Source of the DNA: JALRAP01 sp046302815
GTDB taxonomy: Bacteria > Bacteroidota > Bacteroidia > AKYH767-A > OLB10
DNA: 64,000 nt
Direction of reading: 5' to 3'
Assembly: GCA_046302815.1 (NCBI GenBank)
Contig: JBKCHO010000056.1
Coordinates: forward strand, 1 to 64,000
Both the position numbers and the translations under genes were made by a program. The notes beneath the pieces are model-generated. The model had not been told where the DNA came from, searched no databases, and saw only the letters and a program-made list of their open reading frames with translations. The first letter of the stretch is position 1; each line of letters starts with the position of its first letter. Shown in pieces: positions 25,355-33,546 of this stretch.

Positions 25355-26068
25355 TTATCCAGGTACAAGGGTTGAATCCATGTAGAAAACGGTGGCAACA
25401 GTTAGGCTGATCATGTTTTTGGCGACTGGAACATAACCGTTTCGTCGCATGAAAGAATCCACATCGTTACACGAAAGATGATCAAAAGTCGTTACATCGT
25501 TGCACTCTAGGGCAAATACCTTTGGTCTGTGCAATGAAAAATCGAATGTGGATAATACTTTGATCTCAAATCCTTCCGTATCTATGCTTACAAAATCGAT
25601 AATTGTTCCATTAGGAACATGTTTTTGTTGTACATCTGCCAGTGTGATGACGGGAACATCGATGGTAGAGGTGACAAGGCCTTCCTTTCCCACGGCCTGA
25701 AGTGTTTCAAAGTTGAAAGTATTGAGTCCTGGTTCGGATTCCAACATGTAATAACACAACAACTCGGTTTTGTCGCCTATTCCAAACTCCAAATTGATGT
25801 CATTTGGGCGGAATTTGTTGAATTGTGCCATGATTCCTGGTCTTGGATCCAAGTTGATGCCTCGCCACCCTTGCCTATAGAACAAATAGGTGTTGGAACC
25901 TATAAAAGGATGGTACGCACCTACATCTAAGTAGAAGCCTGGGCCGGTTTTACCAAGCTGTCGCATGAGAGCGGCTAGAACCAAGTCTTCACCACATTGG
26001 CTGTAACAAACCTTTCTCAGGAAGCGGTCCGGAAACAGTTTTCGTAAAGCATTGCTAATTGAAAACAA
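25355..26068 (-). CDS. FkbM-family methyltransferase
   Basis: The 237-residue product has the FkbM SAM-methyltransferase signature: SQCGEDLVLAALM near the N-terminus, GFYLDVGAYHPFIGSNTYLFY as the SAM-binding loop, INLDPRPG for the ribose contact, IDFVSIDTEGFEIKVL, and FALECN. Members O-methylate sugars or other small polar groups, often in surface glycans. The neighbours (a secretion protein and a peptidase) do not name a substrate. It is cytoplasmic and probably a single gene with its own -7 box at 26091-26098. Confidence 0.85.
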   Translation of the reverse strand: MFSISNALRKLFPDRFLRKVCYSQCGEDLVLAALMRQLGKTGPGFYLDVGAYHPFIGSNTYLFYRQGWRGINLDPRPGIMAQFNKFRPNDINLEFGIGDKTELLCYYMLESEPGLNTFNFETLQAVGKEGLVTSTIDVPVITLADVQQKHVPNGTIIDFVSIDTEGFEIKVLSTFDFSLHRPKVFALECNDVTTFDHLSCNDVDSFMRRNGYVPVAKNMISLTVATVFYMDSTLVPG

Positions 26069-26090
26069 GGGGAAATATTGGTTTGTGTTT

Positions 26091-26098
26091 CAAATATA
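26091..26098 (-). promoter_or_regulatory. Candidate -7 promoter box (TATATTTG) for the FkbM gene
   Basis: The minus strand carries a full TAnnTTTG match, placing the transcript start about 15 bases before the start codon. Confidence 0.45.
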
Positions 26099-26160
26099 GA
26101 ATATTTGACTTCGCGGCAGAAAGCTTTTATGTATACAACCCTAATTGTTAATTGGAATCC

Positions 26161-26168
26161 TATATTTG
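26161..26168 (+). promoter_or_regulatory. Candidate -7 promoter box (TATATTTG) for the M28 peptidase gene
   Basis: A full TAnnTTTG match 22 bases before the ATG at 26191. Together with the box at 26091 it makes a compact divergent promoter pair. Confidence 0.5.
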
Positions 26169-26190
26169 TTTTCCATAATCCAACTGAAAC

Positions 26191-27597
26191 ATGAATTTTA
26201 GATTTGCCTCTTTCCTTTCTTTATGCCTGTTCGCTTGCGCTCCTACATCACTTTTAGCCCAAGCTTCCGATTCAATTATCATCAGTCGCATTTTCACCTA
26301 TTGCTTAGAGCAAGGTCAATCCTACGAAAGGCTTCGATACCTGTCTGAATCTATTGGAAACCGATTGAGCGGATCAGAAAACGCCGACAAGGCTGTCCGC
26401 TGGGCACACCAAACCATGGAAAGTGACTCGTTCGGCAAATGCTACCTTCAAGATGTAATGGTGCCACATTGGGTGCGAAACGACAAAGAGCTTTTGTCGA
26501 TGCAGGTTAAAGGAAAAAAAACGGCTTTGAACATCTTCAGCCTGGGCGGGAGCATTGCTACACCTAAAGGCGGCATTACAGCCGGCGTGGTTGAAGTAAA
26601 ATCGTTTGAGGATCTTGAAAAGCTGGGAAGAAAAAACATCGAAGGCAAAATTGTTTTTTACAACACCCCTATGAAGCAGCGGTTCTATCACACCTTTGAG
26701 GCGTACGGCGATGCCGGCAAATACAGATGGGCTGGAGCACAAAACGCGGCAAAATATGGCGCTGTTGCTTCAATCACCAGGTCCATGACCCTGGCTCTTG
26801 ACGATAATCCTCACACAGGAGGTATGGGATATGCAGACGGCATAACCAAAATTCCTGGATGCGCCATCTCCACTATGGGAGCAGAAAAACTAAGCCGAGA
26901 GCTGGCTTCAAACCCCGACCTGAAGCTTACATTGGAAATGAATTGTGAAACCAAGCCGGATAAACTATCACATAATGTAATTGCCGAAATCCGCGGAAGT
27001 GAATTTCCCGATGAAATTGTTGTTGTGAGCGGACATCTTGATTCGTGGGACAAAGGACACGGCGCACATGATGATGGTGCCGGATGTGTGCAGTCGATGG
27101 AGTTGCTGAATGTATTCCGCGACTTGGACATCAAGCCTAAACGAACCATCCGCGTTGTTTTATTCATGAATGAAGAGAATGGTTTGCGCGGCGGAAAGAA
27201 GTATGCCGAAGAGGCTAAAGCAAAAGGTGAAAAACACATTGCGGCTATAGAATCCGACGCGGGAGGGTTTACTCCGGCAGGATTTTCTTCCACTTGCGTT
27301 GACGAATCGAAGCGGGTTTATTTCAGACAATGGAAGCACCTGTTTGAGCCTTATGCCATTTATCAATGGGATGATGATGGTGGTGGCGCAGATATCGGTC
27401 CTTTGAAAGACCAAGGAACGCTGCTGATAGGTCTTCGCCCTGATTCACAGCGCTACTTCGATTATCATCACACAGATATAGACACCTTCGATAAAGTCAA
27501 CCGAAGGGAGTTGCACTTGGGTGCAGCAGCCATAGTCAGCCTGACTTGGTTACTCAGCGAATATGGCGTTGGTGCAGCATCATCTGCCACGGATTGA
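26191..27597 (+). CDS. Secreted M28-family zinc peptidase (carboxypeptidase Q-like)
   Basis: The 468-residue product has a signal peptide (SLCLFACAPTSLLAQ) and a protease-associated insert (about 115-230). The M28 core has the usual ligands: HLDSWDKGHGAHDDGAGC with the first metal His and the bridging Asp, FMNEENGLRGG with the catalytic Glu pair, ESDAGGF, and YHHTDIDTFDKV with the last His. Members cleave N-terminal or C-terminal residues from peptides in the periplasm or outside the cell. Its 3' end overlaps the convergent omega-amidase gene by 18 bases. A second, different M28 protein lies at 42512-43966. Confidence 0.9.
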   Translation: MNFRFASFLSLCLFACAPTSLLAQASDSIIISRIFTYCLEQGQSYERLRYLSESIGNRLSGSENADKAVRWAHQTMESDSFGKCYLQDVMVPHWVRNDKELLSMQVKGKKTALNIFSLGGSIATPKGGITAGVVEVKSFEDLEKLGRKNIEGKIVFYNTPMKQRFYHTFEAYGDAGKYRWAGAQNAAKYGAVASITRSMTLALDDNPHTGGMGYADGITKIPGCAISTMGAEKLSRELASNPDLKLTLEMNCETKPDKLSHNVIAEIRGSEFPDEIVVVSGHLDSWDKGHGAHDDGAGCVQSMELLNVFRDLDIKPKRTIRVVLFMNEENGLRGGKKYAEEAKAKGEKHIAAIESDAGGFTPAGFSSTCVDESKRVYFRQWKHLFEPYAIYQWDDDGGGADIGPLKDQGTLLIGLRPDSQRYFDYHHTDIDTFDKVNRRELHLGAAAIVSLTWLLSEYGVGAASSATD

Positions 27598-28365
27598 AAA
27601 ACGATCCGCATCCATAGAGACAGGGAAGGAGCGCCTCAGGTCTTCTAGTTGATTTTTGTAGAGTTTAGCCGTAACCAAAGCACCCTTGTTTGTTGGGGTT
27701 TTTGTGATTTGATCCCCAAGCGGATCAAAAATCTGACTATCGCCTGAGTAAATTATCCCTTTGCCATCTTTTCCTACCCGATTAACAGCCGCAACATAAC
27801 ATTGGTTTTCGATTGCCCGAGCAGGTAATAAAGTATTCCATGCCAAGCGACGCTTCTCAGGCCAGTTGGCAACATAAATCAACAAGTCATAACCTTCCGT
27901 ATTCCTGGTCCACACGGGGAACCGAAGGTCGTAACATACCATAGGACAAATGCGCCATCCCTTATATTCAAATATCTTTTTACGCTTTCCTGCCGCATAG
28001 GAATTATGCTCTCCAGCCATCCTAAACAGATGCCTTTTATCGTAAAACGCCAAGCTGCCATCAGGAGGCATCCATACGAACCGGTTGTAGTATCGACTAC
28101 CCGATTTTATAACTAGGCTTCCACAAACCACTGCGTTTTTTCTTTGGGCCAAGGCATGCATCCACTGAACAGTCGTGCCATTCATTTTTTCACTTACAGA
28201 GGATGCGTTCATGGTGAATCCACTTGTAAACATCTCGGGCAGTATGATGATGTCGGAGGAGCCTTTGGACAATGGGCGCAGTTGCTCTTCGATAATCAAT
28301 CGGTTGCCGTTGGGATCTTCCCATAGCAAGGTTGTTTGTAATAGAGAGACGCGAAGCGTATTCAT
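27580..28365 (-). CDS. Omega-amidase, nitrilase superfamily (YafV/Nit2-like)
   Basis: The 261-residue product carries the nitrilase Glu-Lys-Cys triad: Glu in ILPEMFTSGF near 43, Lys in YDKRHLFRMAGEH near 110, and Cys in VCYDLRFPVW near 143. The LFRMAGEH and FPVWTRN segments are typical of the YafV omega-amidase group, which hydrolyses alpha-ketoglutaramate. It starts one base after the stop of the methionine-type aminotransferase, so both should be on one mRNA. This pairing fits the glutamine transaminase/omega-amidase route that returns keto-methionine to methionine. It is a cytoplasmic enzyme. Confidence 0.9.
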   Translation of the reverse strand: MNTLRVSLLQTTLLWEDPNGNRLIIEEQLRPLSKGSSDIIILPEMFTSGFTMNASSVSEKMNGTTVQWMHALAQRKNAVVCGSLVIKSGSRYYNRFVWMPPDGSLAFYDKRHLFRMAGEHNSYAAGKRKKIFEYKGWRICPMVCYDLRFPVWTRNTEGYDLLIYVANWPEKRRLAWNTLLPARAIENQCYVAAVNRVGKDGKGIIYSGDSQIFDPLGDQITKTPTNKGALVTAKLYKNQLEDLRRSFPVSMDADRFSIRGR

Positions 28366-28366
28366 A

Positions 28367-29527
28367 TCAGCGGACTTTTTTCAGTTTTTCTGCAGCGGCC
28401 TTCAGTGTTTCATCCTCCTTTGCGAAGCAAACCCTAATCAACCTCATCTCATCCGGGGGCTTTTTGCAAAAAACCGAAACGGGTATTGTGGCTACTCCAT
28501 ATTCCCGAGTCATGCGCTCGGCAAAAACCGTGTCTTTTTCATTGGATATTTTTCCATAATCCAAAAGCACGAAATAAGATCCTGAGCATGTCAAAGGAAC
28601 AAATGGGGTTTCTTTGATTAAGTCCAAAAAAAGATCTCTTTTGTTTTGGTAAAATGACGGAATGTTCCTGTAGTTTTCCGCATTGCTCAAGTAGCTTGCC
28701 AAGGCGTATTGAAGTGGTGTGTTGACAGCAAACACCATAAACTGGTGCACCTTACGAAATTCTACGGTCAAGTTCTCGGGAGCTATACAGTAGCCCGTTT
28801 TCCAGCCCGTGGCGTGAACGGTTTTCCCAAAAGAGAATATGACGAAACTCCTTTCTGCCAGTCCAGGGTATAACAATACACTTTGATGCTTGTGTCCATC
28901 AAATACAATGTGTTCATACACTTCATCGCTGATGATATATATGTCTTTGTTGTGTGTGATTTTCTCCAGCTGCTGCATGTCTTTGACAGACAAGATTGTT
29001 CCAGCCGGGTTGTGAGGTGTGTTGATGATAATCAACCGCGTTTTGCTGTTTACAGCTTTTTTGACCTGGTTCCAATCGATTTGAAAATCGTTCGGGTTTA
29101 GCTGCAACTGAACAGGAACGCCCCCTTGCAGTTTAATGGAAGGCACATAGGAGTCGTATGCCGGTTCAAAAACGATAACCTCATCACCTTCTCTAACGGT
29201 TGCTGCAATGGCCGTATAAATGGCCTGGGTGCCACCTGCTGTTATGGTTATTTCCTTTTCGGGATCTACATTGCAGCCATAGGCAGCGTTTACCTTGTCG
29301 GCGATAACCTGTCGCAGAGGGGCAATTCCTGGCATGGGAGCGTATTGATTATGGCCTTTGCGCATATTTTCGCTTACCAATTCTATTAATCCCGGGTCAA
29401 CGGGAAAGTCGGGAAAACCCTGCGAAAGGTTAATGGCGCCATGTTCGCGAGCCAATGCCGACATGATAGCAAATATGGATGTACCTGTATTGGGAAGCTT
29501 TGTTTTTACTGTACCTGGGAAAAGCAT
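28367..29527 (-). CDS. Methionine-type aminotransferase (YbdL/kynurenine aminotransferase-like, PLP)
   Basis: The 386-residue class I aminotransferase has the N-terminal substrate loop INLSQGFPDFP, the ITAGGTQAIYTAI cofactor segment, NTPHNPAG, the DEVYEH Asp that contacts the pyridine nitrogen, and the PLP lysine in SFGKTVHATGWKTGY. Close relatives accept methionine, glutamine and aromatic keto acids. I take the ATG at 29527, which gives exactly the length of E. coli YbdL; the ATG at 29560 would sit upstream of a -7 box (29546-29553). It forms an operon with the omega-amidase downstream. Confidence 0.9.
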   Translation of the reverse strand: MLFPGTVKTKLPNTGTSIFAIMSALAREHGAINLSQGFPDFPVDPGLIELVSENMRKGHNQYAPMPGIAPLRQVIADKVNAAYGCNVDPEKEITITAGGTQAIYTAIAATVREGDEVIVFEPAYDSYVPSIKLQGGVPVQLQLNPNDFQIDWNQVKKAVNSKTRLIIINTPHNPAGTILSVKDMQQLEKITHNKDIYIISDEVYEHIVFDGHKHQSVLLYPGLAERSFVIFSFGKTVHATGWKTGYCIAPENLTVEFRKVHQFMVFAVNTPLQYALASYLSNAENYRNIPSFYQNKRDLFLDLIKETPFVPLTCSGSYFVLLDYGKISNEKDTVFAERMTREYGVATIPVSVFCKKPPDEMRLIRVCFAKEDETLKAAAEKLKKVR

Positions 29528-29545
29528 CGGTTTGGGTTTGAAACG

Positions 29546-29553
29546 CAAATTTA
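29546..29553 (-). promoter_or_regulatory. Candidate -7 promoter box (TAAATTTG) for the aminotransferase/omega-amidase operon
   Basis: A full TAnnTTTG match on the minus strand, placing the transcript start near 29538. This supports the downstream start codon at 29527. Confidence 0.45.
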
Positions 29554-29629
29554 CAAACACGCATGCTGATTAAAGCCATCAAAAACATTTGCAGGCAACA
29601 TTGTGTTGATAAAGCGCCACACCTTTATC

Positions 29630-30106
29630 ATGAAAAAACCTTGGAACATACCTGAATACCCGGTTTACAGCTTAGTCAGCTCAGATCGTGAAGCCTTCAA
29701 CATGAATGTGTGTACCTATGTGATACCCGTAAGTATGAGTCCCAAGCTTTATGTTATTGCTGCGTATGAAGGAACAAAAACCCTAAACAATCTGATTAAC
29801 TCTAATCAATTTGTCCTGCAATTGATGCATCGGGATGATTATGCATTGGTACGAAAGCTCGGAAAAGCAAGCGGCAACAGCGTCGATAAAATAGCTTGGC
29901 TGGAAAAGAAAAGCCAACTGGAAAAGTGGGAAAGCTTCCCTGTCTTAAGGAATGCCTGTTTCAAACTGCTGTTACAAAAAAAGAAAACGCTGGTAAACCA
30001 TGGAGACCACACCGTTTTCTTATTAGAAGTTATCAAGTCAAAATCCGACAGCGATGCATACCTGACCACATCCCTTTTGCGAGAAAAGAAAATCATCAGA
30101 GCCTAA
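29630..30106 (+). CDS. Flavin-reductase-like FMN-binding protein, first of a pair
   Basis: The 158-residue product belongs to the split-barrel flavin reductase family: PVYSLVSSDREAFNMNVCTYVIPVSMSPKLYVIAAYEGTKTLNNL is the usual FMN-contacting start, followed by FVLQLMHRDD and the WESFPVLRNACFKLLL region. It begins at the ATG at 29630; the GTG at 29603 is an unlikely upstream alternative. Such proteins pass electrons from NAD(P)H to flavin or bind flavin alone. Three bases separate it from the second flavin-reductase-like gene and six more from the photolyase gene, so all three should be co-translated. It may keep flavin reduced for the photolyase; this is inference. Confidence 0.8.
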   Translation: MKKPWNIPEYPVYSLVSSDREAFNMNVCTYVIPVSMSPKLYVIAAYEGTKTLNNLINSNQFVLQLMHRDDYALVRKLGKASGNSVDKIAWLEKKSQLEKWESFPVLRNACFKLLLQKKKTLVNHGDHTVFLLEVIKSKSDSDAYLTTSLLREKKIIRA

Positions 30107-30109
30107 AAG

Positions 30110-30751
30110 ATGGAACAAAGCATAAACTTACAAGAGCTAGAAAACATGGAGCGGAGAAAGAGAGCTACGCTTCTGAATTCTTTAGCCGGATTCAGACCTG
30201 TCATATTGGTTGGGACCAAATCGTTATCTGGCAACAACAACTTGGCCATATTCAATTCCCTAATTCATTTTGGTGCAGACCCGGCCCTATGGGGAATTGT
30301 TTGTCGTCCCGACGCCTTGGATAGAGACACCTACAGAAACATCGTCAATAATAAAACCTATTCATTTAGCATGGTTCCTACAGAGATGTCGTCGATGGCG
30401 CATCAAACATCTGCAAAATACGATTCTGATGCATCCGAGTTCGAAGCATGTGGGTTTGGAGTTGAATACGCGAAGGGATTTGATGTTCCCCTGGTTAAAG
30501 GCGCTATAGCCAATGTCATTCTTGAACATGTCCAAACCTTGCCCATTTCTTTGAACGGAACCAGCATTGTTATCGGCAAACCCGTTTTTATTCGTTTCAA
30601 AAATGGATTGGTGGAGGAGGATGGCTTTGCAAATCTTTCAGGTTTTGATGTTCTTGGCTGTTGTGGACTCGATGCTTATGTGAAGTCGGAAACCATAGCC
30701 AGATATGCCTATGCTAAACCCGGTGTGCAAACAACAAAATTGGAGAGATAA
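30110..30751 (+). CDS. Flavin-reductase-like protein, second of a pair
   Basis: The 213-residue product shares the split-barrel flavin reductase pattern (RPVILVGTKSLSGNNNLAIFNSLIHFGADPALWGIVCRP), then DRDTYRNIVNNKTYSFSMVP and the YDSDASEFEACGF loop. It differs from its neighbour in length and detail, so the pair is not a recent duplication. Closely packed flavin reductase, flavin reductase, photolyase genes recur in Bacteroidota. No iron-sulphur or NAD-binding motif is visible. Its partner and electron donor are unknown. Confidence 0.78.
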   Translation: MEQSINLQELENMERRKRATLLNSLAGFRPVILVGTKSLSGNNNLAIFNSLIHFGADPALWGIVCRPDALDRDTYRNIVNNKTYSFSMVPTEMSSMAHQTSAKYDSDASEFEACGFGVEYAKGFDVPLVKGAIANVILEHVQTLPISLNGTSIVIGKPVFIRFKNGLVEEDGFANLSGFDVLGCCGLDAYVKSETIARYAYAKPGVQTTKLER

Positions 30752-30757
30752 TATATT

Positions 30758-32260
30758 TTGAATCGGCAACGGATAAATATCGTTTGGTTGAAGCGAGATT
30801 TACGAACGCAAGACCATGAGCCGCTTTCTCGTGCAGAGCAATCCAACTTGCCTTATTTGATTATTTTCATTTTTGAACCTAGTCTACTGTCCTATCCTGA
30901 TACTTCTCCCCGACACCTCTGGTTCCAACATGGCGCATTGAAAGAGATGTCACAGGTTTTGGGCCCTTATAACAAGTCGCCTATGGTTTTTCATGAAGAA
31001 GCTATAACCGTATTTTCACATTTGATAGATGTGTTTCATGTGGAATGCGTGTTCAGCTACATGGAGTCGGGTACCCAAGTAACATACAACCGAGACCTGG
31101 AATTGAAAACGCTTTTTTTATCAAATAAGATTACTTGGACAGAATCCAAGAGGGACGGTATCGTTCGAGGGGCAAAGAATAGAGACGGTTGGGATCAACA
31201 GTGGTTTGAAACTATGGAGTCTCCTGCTATTCAAAACCGTTTTCGTCAACAAACCGACATTGAATTTCATAATCCTTTTCCTCTTGATACAGCTAAATTG
31301 GAAACATGGTCTTATGGATCCTCACAATTCCAGCCACCGGGAGAGTCGTTCGCTTACAAATATCTTGTTGGGTTTCTTAATGGTAGAGGAATTGATTATA
31401 GCAAACACATATCAAAACCGCTAGAGAGCCGGACCTCCTGCAGTCGCTTGTCTCCATACCTGGCATGGGGCAATCTATCTATTCGCCAAGTATACCAAGC
31501 TACCAAAAGACATTTGATGCAAACAACCTTCAAGGGGCCGTTCCGTAATTTCTTGACGCGTTTACACTGGCATTGTCACTTCATTCAAAAATTCGAAACA
31601 GAGTGTCGATACGAGACCGAATGTATCAATAGGGGTTATGAGCCGTTAATGCCTGCACGAAACGAAGAGCTGGTATTCGCTTGGATGAATGGTCTTACTG
31701 GCGTGCCGTTGGTTGATGCATGTATGCGTTGTGTCATGCAAACGGGATGGCTGAACTTTAGAATGCGGGCATTGGTTGTTTCCTTTTTGACGCACCACTT
31801 GCTGCAAGATTGGCGTACTGGCGCACACTATCTGGCAAAGCAATTTCTGGATTATGAGCCAGGCATCCACTATCCCCAATTTCAGATGCAAGCGGGAACA
31901 ACTGGCATTAATACCATACGCATATATAACCCGGTGAAGAATTCACAAGAGCACGATTCAGATGGTGTGTTTATCAAGACTTGGGTTCCAGAGTTATCTC
32001 CTTTATCAACAGAGTTCATACATCAGCCATGGCTCATGACAGAAATGGACCAGGCGTTTTTCGGTGTTAGATTGGGTGTCGATTATCCGAGACCCATCAT
32101 AGATTGGGATGAGGCGAGAAAATCGAATCGGGAAGTGATTTGGGGTATGCGCAAAAATGCTGAAGTTAAAAATGATGCCAAGCGCATGGTAACTGTACAT
32201 GCCCGAAAGCAACGATCAAACCAAAGGAAGACTAAAGGAAAAAGTGGAGCCAGCTCCTGA
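30758..32260 (+). CDS. Photolyase/cryptochrome-family flavoprotein with an altered electron-transfer chain
   Basis: The 500-residue product starts at TTG, 6 bases after the previous gene. The antenna-binding photolyase domain covers about 6-165 (IVWLKRDLRTQDHEPL). The FAD domain covers about 270-440 (GLTGVPLVDACMRCVMQTGW, RMRALVVSFLTHHLLQDWRTG, RIYNPVKNSQEHD). Aligned by hand with E. coli PhrB at equal spacing, Trp359 is kept (Trp352), but Trp306 becomes Pro299, Trp382 becomes Phe375 and the flavin-facing Asn378 becomes His371. It ends in a basic tail (KQRSNQRKTKGKS). DNA repair or light sensing are both possible. Its last 45 bases overlap the convergent kinase gene. Confidence 0.85.
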   Translation: MNRQRINIVWLKRDLRTQDHEPLSRAEQSNLPYLIIFIFEPSLLSYPDTSPRHLWFQHGALKEMSQVLGPYNKSPMVFHEEAITVFSHLIDVFHVECVFSYMESGTQVTYNRDLELKTLFLSNKITWTESKRDGIVRGAKNRDGWDQQWFETMESPAIQNRFRQQTDIEFHNPFPLDTAKLETWSYGSSQFQPPGESFAYKYLVGFLNGRGIDYSKHISKPLESRTSCSRLSPYLAWGNLSIRQVYQATKRHLMQTTFKGPFRNFLTRLHWHCHFIQKFETECRYETECINRGYEPLMPARNEELVFAWMNGLTGVPLVDACMRCVMQTGWLNFRMRALVVSFLTHHLLQDWRTGAHYLAKQFLDYEPGIHYPQFQMQAGTTGINTIRIYNPVKNSQEHDSDGVFIKTWVPELSPLSTEFIHQPWLMTEMDQAFFGVRLGVDYPRPIIDWDEARKSNREVIWGMRKNAEVKNDAKRMVTVHARKQRSNQRKTKGKSGASS

Positions 32261-33538
32261 TGTTGATGTTACCTTCAGCCTAGACCCATGATGCGTGAGA
32301 AAATCGTTCACAAGCTGTATACCCAAGCCATTGCCCTTTTCCTTGTTGGTGCCTTCGCTGGTAAAAGAGACTCCGTTGTTTAGCATTTCAACCTGTTGAG
32401 GTGCCATACCTGTTCCGGTATCTTTCACATCAAAACACCAACCCTGTGGGCAAGACCGGGAGGATAGCGTAATGGTTCCTCCTTCGGGTGTGAATTTGTA
32501 TGAGTTGGAGATAAGGTTTCGAAAAACCGCTTCGATCATGTCCCTATCGCACAAAACACGGGCGTTTTCCCTGTGCGTGAAATCAAAAACGAAATGCATG
32601 TTTTTGCTGGATCCCAACAACCTGCAATAACCCTCAATGAAACGATACATCTGTTCCAAATTTACGGCTGTTGGGTTGTAGCTAACGGCCTCTTTTTGCA
32701 ATCTCGACCACAAAAGCATATTGTCAACCAAATCGAGGGTTTGTCCTGTACGCGACTTGAACTGCTCGACCATTTTGGCTTGTACATCGGAGGCAAGCCT
32801 TCCTGGGTGCAAAACATCCATACCCGAGTAGAGTAAAGCCAACGGGGAACGAAGGTCGTGTGACAAAACAGACATCATCTTATCTCGTGTGAAAACAGCG
32901 GTCTTCAATTGTTCATTCCTATAGTTCAAATCCTCTGCTTGTTTGAATATTTTTTCTTGAACAGCATCGTTTGTTTTGATCAGAAACAATGCTTGGATGA
33001 TGATTACAACGCACGAGCCCACGATATTAATGGTTTGTTCAATGATTCGTGTAATCGGATCAAGAGGCATTGGGTGAGTAATAATATGCCAACCCATGAT
33101 TTGCAAGACCACCATCAACACCAAAAGAATCGCCGAAATAACATAGCCGGTTATGCGTTCGCGGCCTTGAAAGGTGATTAGTACGCCAAGGACAATAGGC
33201 ACGAAGAATGCCGTGGCAAACATATCTGGTCCCGAAAAAAGGACGATCATGGTGATCAACAAAGAGATCTGGAAAGAGTTCCAAACCTTGGAATAATAAT
33301 AGTAGCCGTAATTATAAAGCAAGTAGGTGATAGTAACACCGGGCAGTGCAGCCAGGCAAACGAAAGCCTGTTCCTTTTGATCTAAAAGCAGGTTTACAAC
33401 AAAGAATATAGCGGAGTAGCTGGCCACGATGATCATGAGAGCCACATGCAACTGCTTTCCCTTTTCCTCCAAAATGCTCTCGCGGGCAGATTGATTGGCT
33501 GCGAGCTTTTTTGAATTATCGGAGGCGGAAGAAATCAT
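32216..33538 (-). CDS. Membrane sensor histidine kinase
   Basis: The 440-residue product has about six hydrophobic segments in its first 200 residues with no large periplasmic domain, so it probably senses something in or near the membrane. The kinase part has the phosphorylated His in SVLSHDLRSPLALL near 228, the N box FRNLISNSYKF, and the G boxes DTGTGMAP and GNGLGIQLV. The ending FSFSLPLV is normal for the family, so the 45-base tail-to-tail overlap with the photolyase gene is genuine and not a mis-called end. It follows the lipoprotein gene by 8 bases and is likely co-transcribed with it. No response regulator lies next to it. Confidence 0.9.
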   Translation of the reverse strand: MISSASDNSKKLAANQSARESILEEKGKQLHVALMIIVASYSAIFFVVNLLLDQKEQAFVCLAALPGVTITYLLYNYGYYYYSKVWNSFQISLLITMIVLFSGPDMFATAFFVPIVLGVLITFQGRERITGYVISAILLVLMVVLQIMGWHIITHPMPLDPITRIIEQTINIVGSCVVIIIQALFLIKTNDAVQEKIFKQAEDLNYRNEQLKTAVFTRDKMMSVLSHDLRSPLALLYSGMDVLHPGRLASDVQAKMVEQFKSRTGQTLDLVDNMLLWSRLQKEAVSYNPTAVNLEQMYRFIEGYCRLLGSSKNMHFVFDFTHRENARVLCDRDMIEAVFRNLISNSYKFTPEGGTITLSSRSCPQGWCFDVKDTGTGMAPQQVEMLNNGVSFTSEGTNKEKGNGLGIQLVNDFLTHHGSRLKVTSTSGAGSTFSFSLPLV

Positions 33539-33546
33539 TCGAATGG

